Below are positions 1-7,474 of a stretch of DNA of 23,929 bases, piece after piece. This stretch comes from Ruminococcus sp. CAG:403 (GTDB lineage Bacteria > Bacillota > Clostridia > Oscillospirales > Ruminococcaceae). A model generated the notes under the pieces. That model saw only the letters and a program-made list of their open reading frames with translations. It ran no database searches and was not told the DNA's origin. The DNA is taken from the NCBI GenBank assembly GCA_000437255.1, contig FR899104.1, positions 17,237 through 41,165 on the forward strand, written 5' to 3'. A program made the translations under genes and the position numbers. Numbering within the stretch: position 1 is the first letter of the stretch; the number at the start of each line of letters is the position of its first letter.

Positions 1-999
1 GAGCTTCCATCTGATTGTGTCGGGCGTGCCATTGCGGACATTCAGCGCATGGACGGAACCTTTTCCGGGCCGGAAACCATGGGCGAACTGGCTGTTCTGA
101 CTGGAAAAGCACCCGTTTCAGAAATGCAGGGGTACCAGAGTCAGGTCAACAACTATACGCATGGAATGGGACGACTGAGCTGTATGCTGAGCGGTTATGC
201 GCCTTGTCACAATGCAGAGGCTGTCATTGCTGCCATTGGATATGACTGTGTACGGGATTTGGAGCATCCAGCCGATTCCATTTTCTGTGCACATGGTGCC
301 GGATTTGCTGTAAAATGGGATCAAGTGCCACAGCATGCACATGTTTCCTATGAGCCGCCTGCTCCGCAGGCAGAACCGGAATTGCCAGCTGTTTCCCAGC
401 AGCAGGTACGCCGCTATTGCAGCCGGTTGGCAGAGGATCAGGAACTATTGAAGATCTTTGAACGAACCTATGGCCCCATTCGGCGGGATTTGCGGTATGC
501 AATGGAAAAACCACCGGAAGCACAGACTGCCACTACCAAGCAGCTTGCCGTTCCGGCTGTCCCAGAGGGGCCGGAGTATTTGCTGGTCGATGGCTATAAT
601 GTCATCTTTGCCTGGGAGAATTTAAAAGCCCTGGCACAGGAAAGCCTGGATTTGGCACGCAGTCAATTGATTCACTTGCTTTGCAATTATCAAGGCTTTC
701 GGCAATGTGCTGTTATTTTGGTGTTTGATGCGTATAAAGTGAAAGGCAATCCCGGCTCTGTGGAGCAGGTGCACAATATTCATGTGGTCTATACCAAGGA
801 AGCAGAGACAGCGGATTCCTACATTGAAAAGGCAACGCATGACCTTGGAAAAAGGCATCGGGTTCGTGTGGTGACATCAGATTATCAGGAGCAGATCATC
901 ATTTTGGGAAATGGTGCGCTTCGGATTTCTGCGCTGGAGTTTCAGGAAGAATACAAACGGGTGGAACAAGCCATTCAGGCTTATTTACAGGAATCATAA
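1..999 (+). CDS. TetM/EF-G-like ribosomal GTPase C-terminus fused to YacP/Rae1-type NYN nuclease domain (5' partial)
   Basis: The frame is open from base 1, so the gene starts upstream; the first ATG at 49 is internal. The visible 332 residues begin in an EF-G/TetM-type domain V (PVSEMQGY at about 38-45, YTHGMGR just after), followed by a TetM-family tail (GYAPCHNAE, then DSIFCAHGAGF at about 92-102). A Pro/Ala-rich linker and a short helical stretch (about 105-190) lead into an NYN domain at about 192-325. The NYN acidic motifs are all present: VDGYN (Asp197), VFDAY, ETADSYIE and VTSDYQEQ. Known: TetM-like factors bind the ribosome near the A site, and B. subtilis Rae1 (YacP) is an NYN-family endoribonuclease that cuts mRNA in the ribosomal A site. 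Inferred: one protein delivers an RNase to the ribosome. Whether it protects against tetracycline cannot be judged because the GTPase domain is outside the window. Confidence 0.85.
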   Translation, partial: ELPSDCVGRAIADIQRMDGTFSGPETMGELAVLTGKAPVSEMQGYQSQVNNYTHGMGRLSCMLSGYAPCHNAEAVIAAIGYDCVRDLEHPADSIFCAHGAGFAVKWDQVPQHAHVSYEPPAPQAEPELPAVSQQQVRRYCSRLAEDQELLKIFERTYGPIRRDLRYAMEKPPEAQTATTKQLAVPAVPEGPEYLLVDGYNVIFAWENLKALAQESLDLARSQLIHLLCNYQGFRQCAVILVFDAYKVKGNPGSVEQVHNIHVVYTKEAETADSYIEKATHDLGKRHRVRVVTSDYQEQIIILGNGALRISALEFQEEYKRVEQAIQAYLQES

Positions 1000-1006
1000 T
1001 CAATGC

Positions 1007-1053
1007 AAAAAGCAGACAGTACCCATTTTTCATGTGGGACTGTCTGCTTTTTT
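1007..1053. terminator. Bidirectional intrinsic terminator
   Basis: A 10-bp perfect stem (1011-1020 with 1039-1048) has an A-run on its left and a T-run on its right, so it can stop transcription in both directions. It sits between the converging NYN-fusion gene (stop at 999) and the M23 peptidase gene (stop at 1055). Confidence 0.9.
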
Positions 1054-1054
1054 A

Positions 1055-1831
1055 TCAGGATTCCAGGTAGGCAATGGGATCCACATACTGTCCATTTTGC
1101 CGAACTTCAAAATGCAGATGGGGTTCCAATTTGCTTTCAATGTCAGCAGTGTTGCCAGTGGTGCCGATCTGCTGCCCACTTTCCACGGCATCGCCTTCTT
1201 TGACCAGAACATTTGCATCCAAACCGCAGGATCGGCTTTCTACGTTGTTGCCGTGGTCGATGGTCACGCAGTAGCCCCAGATGGGATCCTGTACCACTTG
1301 GGTAACGGTACCGTTGTCCATTGCGTTGACCGGTGTGCCGGTTTCACAGAGAAGATCCACGCCGTTGTGGGTCTGCCATGTACCGGTGGTTTCTGATTTG
1401 ACCAGTTCTCCGTCGCTAAAGGGAGCCAGAATATCGCCTTCCAGCGGACGAACCAAAACATGTGCAATGGTTTCTTCTGCGGCTTCTGTTGCGGATTCTG
1501 TTTCTGCTTCTGTTGACTCCGGAACAGGGGATGCTTCTTCTTGAATGGGCACAGTAGTCGGCACGGTTTCCACAGGAGCGGTGAAGAGAGCCGTTACGGT
1601 TGCCGGGACACCAGCTGCTGCATAGGAATTGGGAGTCGTGGTGCTGCCGCTTGGAAGCTGTGCAAACTCGGTTACGGAAGAAAGATTTTCCTCCAGGGAA
1701 TCCGATGTGGTTTTGTAGGCGAACCAGCAGGCGGCACCGATCATTGCCAAACTCACTGCCAGAGCCGTATAAAATCCACGGTATCGGGAACGATGGGACT
1801 TTGATTTTTCAGAATGTCCAATAGGATTCAT
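1055..1831 (-). CDS. SpoIIQ-like membrane-anchored M23 (LytM) peptidase
   Basis: The protein has 258 residues: a basic cytoplasmic N-terminus, one membrane segment (about 20-38), a Ser/Thr/Glu/Pro-rich spacer (about 45-122) and a LytM/M23 domain (about 125-258). The zinc-ligand motifs HNGVD (His155, Asp159) and HLH (His238, His240) are present, so the enzyme looks catalytically intact. The sequence around the first motif (SETTGTWQTHNGVDLL) resembles SpoIIQ, the forespore half of the SpoIIQ-SpoIIIAH channel. Clostridial SpoIIQ proteins often keep the catalytic His, whereas B. subtilis SpoIIQ does not. The ATG at 1831 was chosen because GGAGG lies 8 nt upstream; the GTG at 1840 overlaps that site. 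No neighbouring sporulation gene supports the assignment, so a general cell-wall endopeptidase remains possible. Confidence 0.8.
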   Translation of the reverse strand: MNPIGHSEKSKSHRSRYRGFYTALAVSLAMIGAACWFAYKTTSDSLEENLSSVTEFAQLPSGSTTTPNSYAAAGVPATVTALFTAPVETVPTTVPIQEEASPVPESTEAETESATEAAEETIAHVLVRPLEGDILAPFSDGELVKSETTGTWQTHNGVDLLCETGTPVNAMDNGTVTQVVQDPIWGYCVTIDHGNNVESRSCGLDANVLVKEGDAVESGQQIGTTGNTADIESKLEPHLHFEVRQNGQYVDPIAYLES

Positions 1832-1872
1832 GGATAACACCTCCGATTCTAGTTTGAACGCAAATCGGAAGA

Positions 1873-1902
1873 ATTATACATGGAGTATTGTCATTTTCTG
1901 AA
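1873..1902 (-). promoter_or_regulatory. Possible promoter of the M23 peptidase gene
   Basis: On the - strand there is a perfect TATAAT (1873-1878) with a weak -35 TTCAGA (1897-1902) at 18-nt spacing, about 40 nt before the start codon. It lies directly beyond the T-run of the upstream gene's terminator. No clear SigF-type promoter was seen, which somewhat weakens a strictly sporulation-specific role. Confidence 0.4.
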
Positions 1903-1959
1903 AAAGAAGCAGCCGCTTCCGGTTAAAGGAAGCCGCTTCCGGTTAAAGGAAGCGGCTGC
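1901..1959 (-). terminator. Intrinsic terminator of the dockerin gene, made of a tandem duplication
   Basis: On the - strand a GC-rich stem (12 bp: 1909-1920 with 1948-1959) is followed by a T-rich tract (TTCTTTTT). It lies 24 nt after the dockerin gene stop. The interior can fold either as one long hairpin or as shorter nested hairpins because it consists of two copies of the same 20-bp unit. Confidence 0.8.
1911..1950. repeat. Exact 20-bp tandem duplication inside the terminator
   Basis: Bases 1911-1930 and 1931-1950 are identical. Each unit carries GCTTCC and GGAAG arms around a GTTAAA centre, so each copy can itself form a small hairpin, and the outer arms of the pair form the terminator stem. 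Confidence 0.95.
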
Positions 1960-1983
1960 AAAAAAAGGAGAATTGTAAAAGGC

Positions 1984-2730
1984 TTATTGAGCTGTTTTCA
2001 CAGAGCCATCCATATACGTGCAGAGGGCAGCTGTCACGTCTCCTGCGGAAACGACACCATCCTCATTGGTGTCTGCCAGAATGGTTTGCAGAGAATTGAA
2101 TATTGGATCTTTTTCCACACACAATTGTGTGTATTCCGTCAGGATAGCAGTCACATCATCCAGGGAAACGGTTCCGTCCAAATCCACGTCACCAGATGGA
2201 ACATTCAGTTTCGAATTGCAGAACCAGCGGATAGACTGTGGGGAAATAACAAAATCATTGGAGCTTTCCCAAACATTGGTGATTGCAAAATTGGCAACCT
2301 GTAAGGGAGACAGCATAAAATCGGCATCTACATTTTTCCAAGTTAGTGCTTCGCCGGGATGTTCCTTTTGAAATGTGGTGTAAGCTTCCGCAGCCAATTC
2401 GGCATCCTTTGCATCCACCACACCATCTAAGTTGACATCATATGCAAGATAGTCTCCATGTACTAACACTTGGATAGAATCCTGTAGCGTGATTTTTCCA
2501 TCGCCATCATAGTCTGCCAGAGCAGTTTGCGCTTCTGTAAGCGGAGATGGTTCGTCTACGGATAATGCAGCATAGCAGTCCAGAATGAGACTTGCATCCA
2601 TGGCGGTAAGCTTTCCGTCCATGTCAACGTCACCAGGACGATAAGTGGTTTCTTCTGCGGAAGCCGGCAGGGCAAAGCAGGCACCTGTCAGCAAAGCAAG
2701 CGCAGCGGTACAAGCAAATAATTTTTTCAT
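1984..2730 (-). CDS. Secreted multi-dockerin repeat protein
   Basis: The protein has 248 residues with a signal peptide (MKKLFACTAALALL..., probable cut after ASA at residue 25). The mature part carries five clear EF-hand-type dockerin loops: DVDMDGKLTAMD (34-45), DYDGDGKITLQD (73-84), DVNLDGVVDAKD (98-109), DVDLDGTVSLDD (181-192) and DTNEDGVVSAGD (220-231). A sixth, degenerate loop lies at about 133-144. Paired loops suggest three dockerin-like modules, with a short non-repeat insert at about 150-178 (VWESSNDFVISPQSIRWFC). No glycosidase, cohesin or anchoring domain is visible. Known: dockerins bind cohesins in cellulosomes, typical of Ruminococcus. A cysteine at 18 gives only a poor lipobox. 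The start at the MKK ATG fits a signal peptide; the upstream extension to 2826 lies across the promoter. The ligand is unknown. Confidence 0.85.
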   Translation of the reverse strand: MKKLFACTAALALLTGACFALPASAEETTYRPGDVDMDGKLTAMDASLILDCYAALSVDEPSPLTEAQTALADYDGDGKITLQDSIQVLVHGDYLAYDVNLDGVVDAKDAELAAEAYTTFQKEHPGEALTWKNVDADFMLSPLQVANFAITNVWESSNDFVISPQSIRWFCNSKLNVPSGDVDLDGTVSLDDVTAILTEYTQLCVEKDPIFNSLQTILADTNEDGVVSAGDVTAALCTYMDGSVKTAQ

Positions 2731-2797
2731 AACAAACACGCATCCTTTCCCAAAATAAAATATCAAAATTAATCTAAAATGATATCCTTCCATATAT

Positions 2798-2826
2798 AGG
2801 ATACTACAAAAATGGAATGGCGTCAA
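2798..2826 (-). promoter_or_regulatory. Sigma-A type promoter of the dockerin gene
   Basis: On the - strand, TTGACG (2821-2826) and TATCCT (2798-2803) are separated by exactly 17 nt, about 70 nt before the MKK start codon. An AAAGGA Shine-Dalgarno-like sequence follows at about 13 nt from the ATG. Confidence 0.6.
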
Positions 2827-2974
2827 TATTAAAAAAGAAAAATAATAAAAAAGGAATTTTGATGAATCATATTCTTTTTATAAAGCATCCGATACAATGA
2901 TGAGGCAGGAGCGAATGCATGGAAATTTTCTTTTCCTGCAAGCGCAAATGGCTTTTCTAAAAAGAAAGTTTTTC

Positions 2975-3003
2975 TTGCCAAAACAAGGAAAACAGGCTAT
3001 AAT
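2975..3003 (+). promoter_or_regulatory. Sigma-A type promoter of the ABC/MoxR operon
   Basis: TTGCCA (2975-2980), a 17-nt spacer and a perfect TATAAT (2998-3003). Transcription would begin near 3010, just before the AAAGGAG ribosome-binding site at 3021-3027. This settles the ABC start at 3038 rather than at the more upstream ATG. Confidence 0.85.
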
Positions 3004-3037
3004 AAAAAGTAAGAATCATAAAAGGAGAGATGGAAGT

Positions 3038-4753
3038 ATGAAGCGTTTGATTCCCTATTTTCGGGGATACTGGAAGGAATTTTGCCTCGGGCCGGTTTTT
3101 AAGTTGTTGGAGGCAATTTTTGAACTAATTGTTCCGCTGGTAATGGCAAAAATGATTGATGTGGGCATTACCAATCGGGACACCCATTATATTTTGAAAA
3201 TGGGTGGTGTTTTGGTGCTGCTGGCAGTCTGTGGACTGATCTTTGCACTGATTTGTCAGTATTTTGCTGCGAAGTGCGCTTATGGATTCGGAACGCAGCT
3301 GCGAAATGCGCTGTACCATCATATCAACACCCTTTCCCATCGGGAATTGGATCATTTGGGAACAGCTTCCCTGATTACTCGGCTGAATACGGATAGCAAC
3401 ACCCTGCAAAGCGGTGTCAACATGTTCATTCGGCTTGGAACCCGTGCGCCATTTCTGATTATTGGTGCAGCTGTGATGTCCATACGCATTGACTTAAAGC
3501 TGTCCCTGATCTTTTTCATTGTGGTGCCGTTGATTAGCTACATTCTGTATCGTGTCATGCATTACACCATTCCGCATTATGAATCCAACCAGGGGCAGTT
3601 GGATGTAGTTGCACGGCGTACCAGAGAAAACTTAGACGGTGTGCGTGTCATTCGTGCCTTTTCCAGACAGAAGCAGGAGAGCCAGGCCTATGCGCAGGCG
3701 TGCGGAGAACTGTCGGAGCAGGTCATTGCAGTTGGTCGGGTTTCTGCTTTGCTCAACCCGATTTCATTTTTGATTATGAACCTTGGAATTGTCGCAGTGC
3801 TCTGGTTTGGCGGCTTTCAAGTTCACACAGGCTCTCTGACACAGGGCGAAGTGACCGCATTCGTCAACTATATGACGCAGATTGCATTGGCACTGGTGCG
3901 GGCAGCAGAATTGATGGTAAGTTTAACCAAGGCGGAGGCTTCTGCCAAGCGTATTTCCAAAGTGTTGGAGATTCAGCCGGATTTGGTTGGCGGAACAGAT
4001 ACCTTGCAGCAGGATCACAGTACGGCTGCGGTGGTATTTGACAACGTGACTTTTTCCTATCCGAATGCTGGTGCACCGGCAGTCAGCCAGATTTCCTTTG
4101 ATTTGCAGCCTGGTCAAACGCTGGGCATTATCGGCGGAACCGGAAGCGGAAAGAGTACGGTTGCAGCTTTGATTCCCCGCTTCTACGATCCGCAGGAGGG
4201 AACGGTTTCCCTATATGGAAAGCAGGTCGATTGCTATGATCTGCAAGCGCTGCGCCAGGCGGTTGGAATTGTTCCGCAGCGTGCCACTTTGGTTTCCGGC
4301 ACCATTGCGGACAACCTGCGCTGGGCCAAGCAGGATGCAACCGAAGAGGAGCTCATTACTGCCTTGAAAATTGCACAGGCATGGGAGTTTGTGCAGCAGC
4401 TGCCAGATCAGCTGGAAACAACGGTTGCACAGGGCGGAAAGAACTTTTCCGGCGGTCAGCGGCAGCGTTTGACCATTGCCCGCGCGTTAGTTGGCAGTCC
4501 GGATTTGCTGATTCTGGATGACAGTATGAGTGCGCTGGACTATGCAACTGACCTTGCTTTGCGGCAGGCATTGGAACGGGAATTGCCGCATACAACAAAG
4601 ATTATCATTTCGCAGCGTGCGACCTCCTTACAGCATGCCGATCACATTCTCGTCATGGAAGATGGTGTATGTGTGGGGGCAGGAACCCATGCGCAGCTTT
4701 TGGAAAGCTGTTCCGTTTATGCAGAAATTTACGCTTCACAAATGGCAAATTAA
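3038..4753 (+). CDS. ABC exporter half-transporter, degenerate-site subunit
   Basis: The protein has 571 residues: an N-terminal type IV exporter membrane domain (six predicted spans, about 15-295) and a C-terminal nucleotide-binding domain. Walker A is GGTGSGKST (366-374), the Q-loop Gln is at about 414, and the signature is FSGGQ (470-474). Walker B ends in Asp-Asp (494-495), so the catalytic Glu is Asp, and the H-loop His is Gln (ISQR, Gln526). These two substitutions are the hallmark of the inactive-site partner in heterodimeric exporters such as Thermotoga TM287/288. The ATG at 3038 has AAAGGAG 10 nt upstream. The stop codon overlaps the ribosome-binding site of the next gene, indicating translational coupling. 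The substrate (drug, lipid or peptide) cannot be told from sequence. Confidence 0.92.
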   Translation: MKRLIPYFRGYWKEFCLGPVFKLLEAIFELIVPLVMAKMIDVGITNRDTHYILKMGGVLVLLAVCGLIFALICQYFAAKCAYGFGTQLRNALYHHINTLSHRELDHLGTASLITRLNTDSNTLQSGVNMFIRLGTRAPFLIIGAAVMSIRIDLKLSLIFFIVVPLISYILYRVMHYTIPHYESNQGQLDVVARRTRENLDGVRVIRAFSRQKQESQAYAQACGELSEQVIAVGRVSALLNPISFLIMNLGIVAVLWFGGFQVHTGSLTQGEVTAFVNYMTQIALALVRAAELMVSLTKAEASAKRISKVLEIQPDLVGGTDTLQQDHSTAAVVFDNVTFSYPNAGAPAVSQISFDLQPGQTLGIIGGTGSGKSTVAALIPRFYDPQEGTVSLYGKQVDCYDLQALRQAVGIVPQRATLVSGTIADNLRWAKQDATEEELITALKIAQAWEFVQQLPDQLETTVAQGGKNFSGGQRQRLTIARALVGSPDLLILDDSMSALDYATDLALRQALERELPHTTKIIISQRATSLQHADHILVMEDGVCVGAGTHAQLLESCSVYAEIYASQMAN

Positions 4754-4767
4754 GGAGGGTGTGCACC

Positions 4768-6507
4768 ATGTCAGTCGTTAAACGAATTTTATCGTATTTA
4801 AAACCCTATCGGGGATATTTTGCTTGGACCATGTTATTTGCATTGATTGGAACTGGGTTGTCTTTGGTGATTCCCATTCTAATTGGCTATTCTGTGGACT
4901 GTATGATTGGACCGGGGGATGTTGATTTTCAGCGGTTACAGCATCTGGCATTGCTGCTGATGCTCTCCATCCTGGTCAGCGGTGCATTCCAATGGGCAAT
5001 GACCCTTTGTACCAATCGTTTGGCAGCATATACCATTCGGGATTTGCGCTGTCAGGTATTTGATCACTTGCAGCATGTTCCGATTTCTTATATTGATGGA
5101 CAGGCAAAGGGTGACCTGATCGGCCGTGCCGTTACCGATATGGAAATCATTTCAGAAGGGCTCTTGCAAGGATTCACACAGTTTATCACGGGAATCTTTA
5201 CCATCCTTGGAACATTGATTTTCATGCTGACCATCAATGTGAAAATTACAGTCATTGTTGTAGTTTTGACGCCGCTTTCGCTGTTTGTGGCTGCAAAGAT
5301 CACTACGCTTTCCAGAAATTCGTTTTTGAAACAGTCACAGGTTCGAGGCGAACTCAGTGCACTGGCAGAGGAGATGATCAGCTCGCAAAAAGTGGTCAAG
5401 GCGTTTGCCTATGAGAAGCGGGCAGAAGACCGCTTTCAATCCATCAATAGCGAATTGCAGACAGCCGGTTTGAAGGCAACTTTCTTCTCTTCGGCTGCCA
5501 ATCCGAGCACGCGGTTTGTGAACAACCTAATTTATGCGGCAGTCGGTGTATGCGGTGCATTGGCGGCAACCGGAAATGTTGCACTGCTGGGCGTTATTAC
5601 TGTCGGACAGCTGACCAGTTTCCTGACCTATGCCAATCAGTATACCAAGCCGTTTAATGAAATCAGCGGCGTTGTGGCAGAGCTGCAAAATGCATTGGCT
5701 TCTGCACGCCGGGTATTTGCCGTATTGGATGCTCCGATGGAATCTGATGACAGCAAGCTGCCGGATTTACAGCACTGCGATGGTACCATGCAGCTGGAAC
5801 ATGTGCACTTTTCCTATGTGCCGGATCGTCCGTTGATTACAGATTTTAATTTATCGGTTCGGCAGGGGCAGCGGATCGCCATTGTTGGCCCGACCGGATG
5901 CGGCAAAACGACAATGATCAACCTGTTGCTGCGGTTCTATGATGTCAACAGTGGACGGATTACAGTTTCTGGACAAGCGGTCAATGAAGTGAAACGAGAT
6001 AGTCTGCGTGATTGTTTCGGGATGGTATTGCAGGATACCTGGTTGTTTACCGGAACAGTAGCAGAGAACATTGCCTACAGCCGACCGGATGCTTCCCGGG
6101 AAGAAATCATTGCCGCAGCCAAGGCAGCCTATGCAGATGGATTCATTCGTCGGCTGTCTAATGGCTATGATACCGTTTTGAATGGAGACGGCGGCGGATT
6201 GTCTCAGGGACAGAAGCAGCTGCTTTGTATTGCCCGTATTATGCTGACCAATCCGCCATTCCTGATTCTGGATGAAGCCACCAGCAGCATTGACCTGCGA
6301 ACAGAACAGCGGATTCAGAAGGCATTTGAAAAATTGATGGCGGGTAAAACCAGCTTTATCATTGCGCATCGTCTTTCCACCATTCGGAATGCCGATTGGA
6401 TTTTGGTGATGAACAACGGCAATGTGCTGGAGCAGGGCACACATGAAACCTTGATGCGGAAGGGTGGCTTCTATGCCAACTTGTACCAGAGTCAGTTTGC
6501 ACAGTAG
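4768..6507 (+). CDS. ABC exporter half-transporter, catalytic-site subunit
   Basis: The protein has 579 residues with a six-span exporter membrane domain (about 15-300) and a nucleotide-binding domain. Walker A is GPTGCGKTT (374-382), Walker B is LILDE with catalytic Glu503, and the H-loop is IIAHRLSTI (His534). The signature is LSQGQ (478-482) instead of LSGGQ. In a heterodimer this altered signature would face the degenerate Walker site of the upstream subunit, so the defects fall on the same composite site. It starts at the ATG at 4768, with AAGGAGGG overlapping the upstream TAA, and lies 14 nt after that gene. The pair is presumably one heterodimeric exporter in the cytoplasmic membrane. 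Confidence 0.92.
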   Translation: MSVVKRILSYLKPYRGYFAWTMLFALIGTGLSLVIPILIGYSVDCMIGPGDVDFQRLQHLALLLMLSILVSGAFQWAMTLCTNRLAAYTIRDLRCQVFDHLQHVPISYIDGQAKGDLIGRAVTDMEIISEGLLQGFTQFITGIFTILGTLIFMLTINVKITVIVVVLTPLSLFVAAKITTLSRNSFLKQSQVRGELSALAEEMISSQKVVKAFAYEKRAEDRFQSINSELQTAGLKATFFSSAANPSTRFVNNLIYAAVGVCGALAATGNVALLGVITVGQLTSFLTYANQYTKPFNEISGVVAELQNALASARRVFAVLDAPMESDDSKLPDLQHCDGTMQLEHVHFSYVPDRPLITDFNLSVRQGQRIAIVGPTGCGKTTMINLLLRFYDVNSGRITVSGQAVNEVKRDSLRDCFGMVLQDTWLFTGTVAENIAYSRPDASREEIIAAAKAAYADGFIRRLSNGYDTVLNGDGGGLSQGQKQLLCIARIMLTNPPFLILDEATSSIDLRTEQRIQKAFEKLMAGKTSFIIAHRLSTIRNADWILVMNNGNVLEQGTHETLMRKGGFYANLYQSQFAQ

Positions 6508-6520
6508 AGAGGAACTTTGC

Positions 6521-7474
6521 ATGGAATATACCATTCAGCCGATGGTATCGGCATTGCGGGAAAATCTCTCCCGTGCGATTTTAGGAAAGCAAGAAACAGT
6601 TGAGCAGATCGTGGCAGCGCTGCTCTGCGGTGGTCATGTACTGCTGAGTGATCTTCCCGGTACCGGAAAAACAACACTTGCCCGTGCACTGGCAGCTTCC
6701 ATAGAGGGAACCTGCCGCCGCATTCAATTTACACCAGATCTGTTGCCCTCCGATCTGACTGGCATCCATTATTTCGATCAGAAACAGCAGACCTTTTGTT
6801 TTCGGAAGGGTGCTATATTTGCCAATGTGGTGCTGGCAGATGAAATCAACCGTGCTGCACCGCGTACGCAGTCCAGCTTATTGGAGTGTATGGCAGAACG
6901 ACAAGTGACAGTGGATGGAATCACCTATCCACTGGAAGCACCATTTTTGGTGCTTGCTACTCAAAATCCCATTGAATTGCAGGGGACTTTTCCGCTTCCA
7001 GAGGCACAGTTGGATCGCTTTTTGTTTTGCTTAGAGATGGGATATCCAGAGCCGGCAGCAGAAAAACAGCTATTGCAGGGCAGGCAAGTGGTTCCGGAGC
7101 AGCTGCCGTGTGTCGCATCCGCAGCAGAATTGCAGCATGCCCAGCAGCTTGTAACACAAGTACGGCTGACAGATGCTGTGCAGGATTATATCCTGGCGTT
7201 TACGCATACCACTCGTACTGCACCGGAAGTTAAGTTGGGACTGAGTCCACGTGGAATGCTCGGACTGGCACATGCTGCCAAAAGTGCAGCAGCCATGCAG
7301 GGACGGGATTTTGTGACGCCATATGATGTACAGCAGATGGCGGTGCCAGTTGTGGCACACCGCTTGATCGCACAAACACCGGATTGGACGGATGATCTGG
7401 GGCAGCGACGGGCAATGGTGAGAGCCATTTTGGAAACAGTTCCGGTTCCACGAGAATCCCTATGGAACTGTTAG
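6521..7474 (+). CDS. MoxR-family AAA+ ATPase
   Basis: The protein has 317 residues with an AAA_3 core: Walker A DLPGTGKTT (44-52), Walker B VVLADEINR (103-111), sensor 1 LATQNP (145-150) and DRF (165-167), followed by a helical lid domain. MoxR ATPases act as chaperone-like partners of neighbouring vWA or DUF58 proteins, often in maturation of envelope or metal-containing complexes. The ATG at 6521 has AGAGAGG 8 nt upstream, 13 nt after the ABC stop. The end overlaps the next gene by 13 nt, so it is probably co-translated with the DUF58 protein. The target in this organism is unknown. Confidence 0.92.
   Translation: MEYTIQPMVSALRENLSRAILGKQETVEQIVAALLCGGHVLLSDLPGTGKTTLARALAASIEGTCRRIQFTPDLLPSDLTGIHYFDQKQQTFCFRKGAIFANVVLADEINRAAPRTQSSLLECMAERQVTVDGITYPLEAPFLVLATQNPIELQGTFPLPEAQLDRFLFCLEMGYPEPAAEKQLLQGRQVVPEQLPCVASAAELQHAQQLVTQVRLTDAVQDYILAFTHTTRTAPEVKLGLSPRGMLGLAHAAKSAAAMQGRDFVTPYDVQQMAVPVVAHRLIAQTPDWTDDLGQRRAMVRAILETVPVPRESLWNC

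Larger units (their letters stand above)
2731..3037. other. AT-rich divergent intergenic region with two promoters
   Basis: This stretch separates the divergently transcribed dockerin gene and ABC operon. It holds a - strand promoter (2798-2826) and a + strand promoter (2975-3003). Between them, 2827-2974 is AT-rich with no gene, RNA or clear hairpin that I can support. An apparent upstream extension of the ABC gene (2897-3037) lies across its promoter and is not coding. Confidence 0.75.

Noticed and set aside
2672..2730. Lipoprotein signal in the dockerin protein
   Set aside because: The cysteine at residue 18 is preceded by TGA rather than a proper lipobox, and a better signal peptidase I site (ASA) follows.
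2897..3037. N-terminal extension of the first ABC exporter gene
   Set aside because: It spans the TTGCCA-17-TATAAT promoter, lacks homology, and the ATG at 3038 has a good AAAGGAG site.
5851..6534. A 227-codon open frame on the - strand over the second ABC gene
   Set aside because: Antisense shadow of the conserved nucleotide-binding domain; no recognisable motif or ribosome-binding site.
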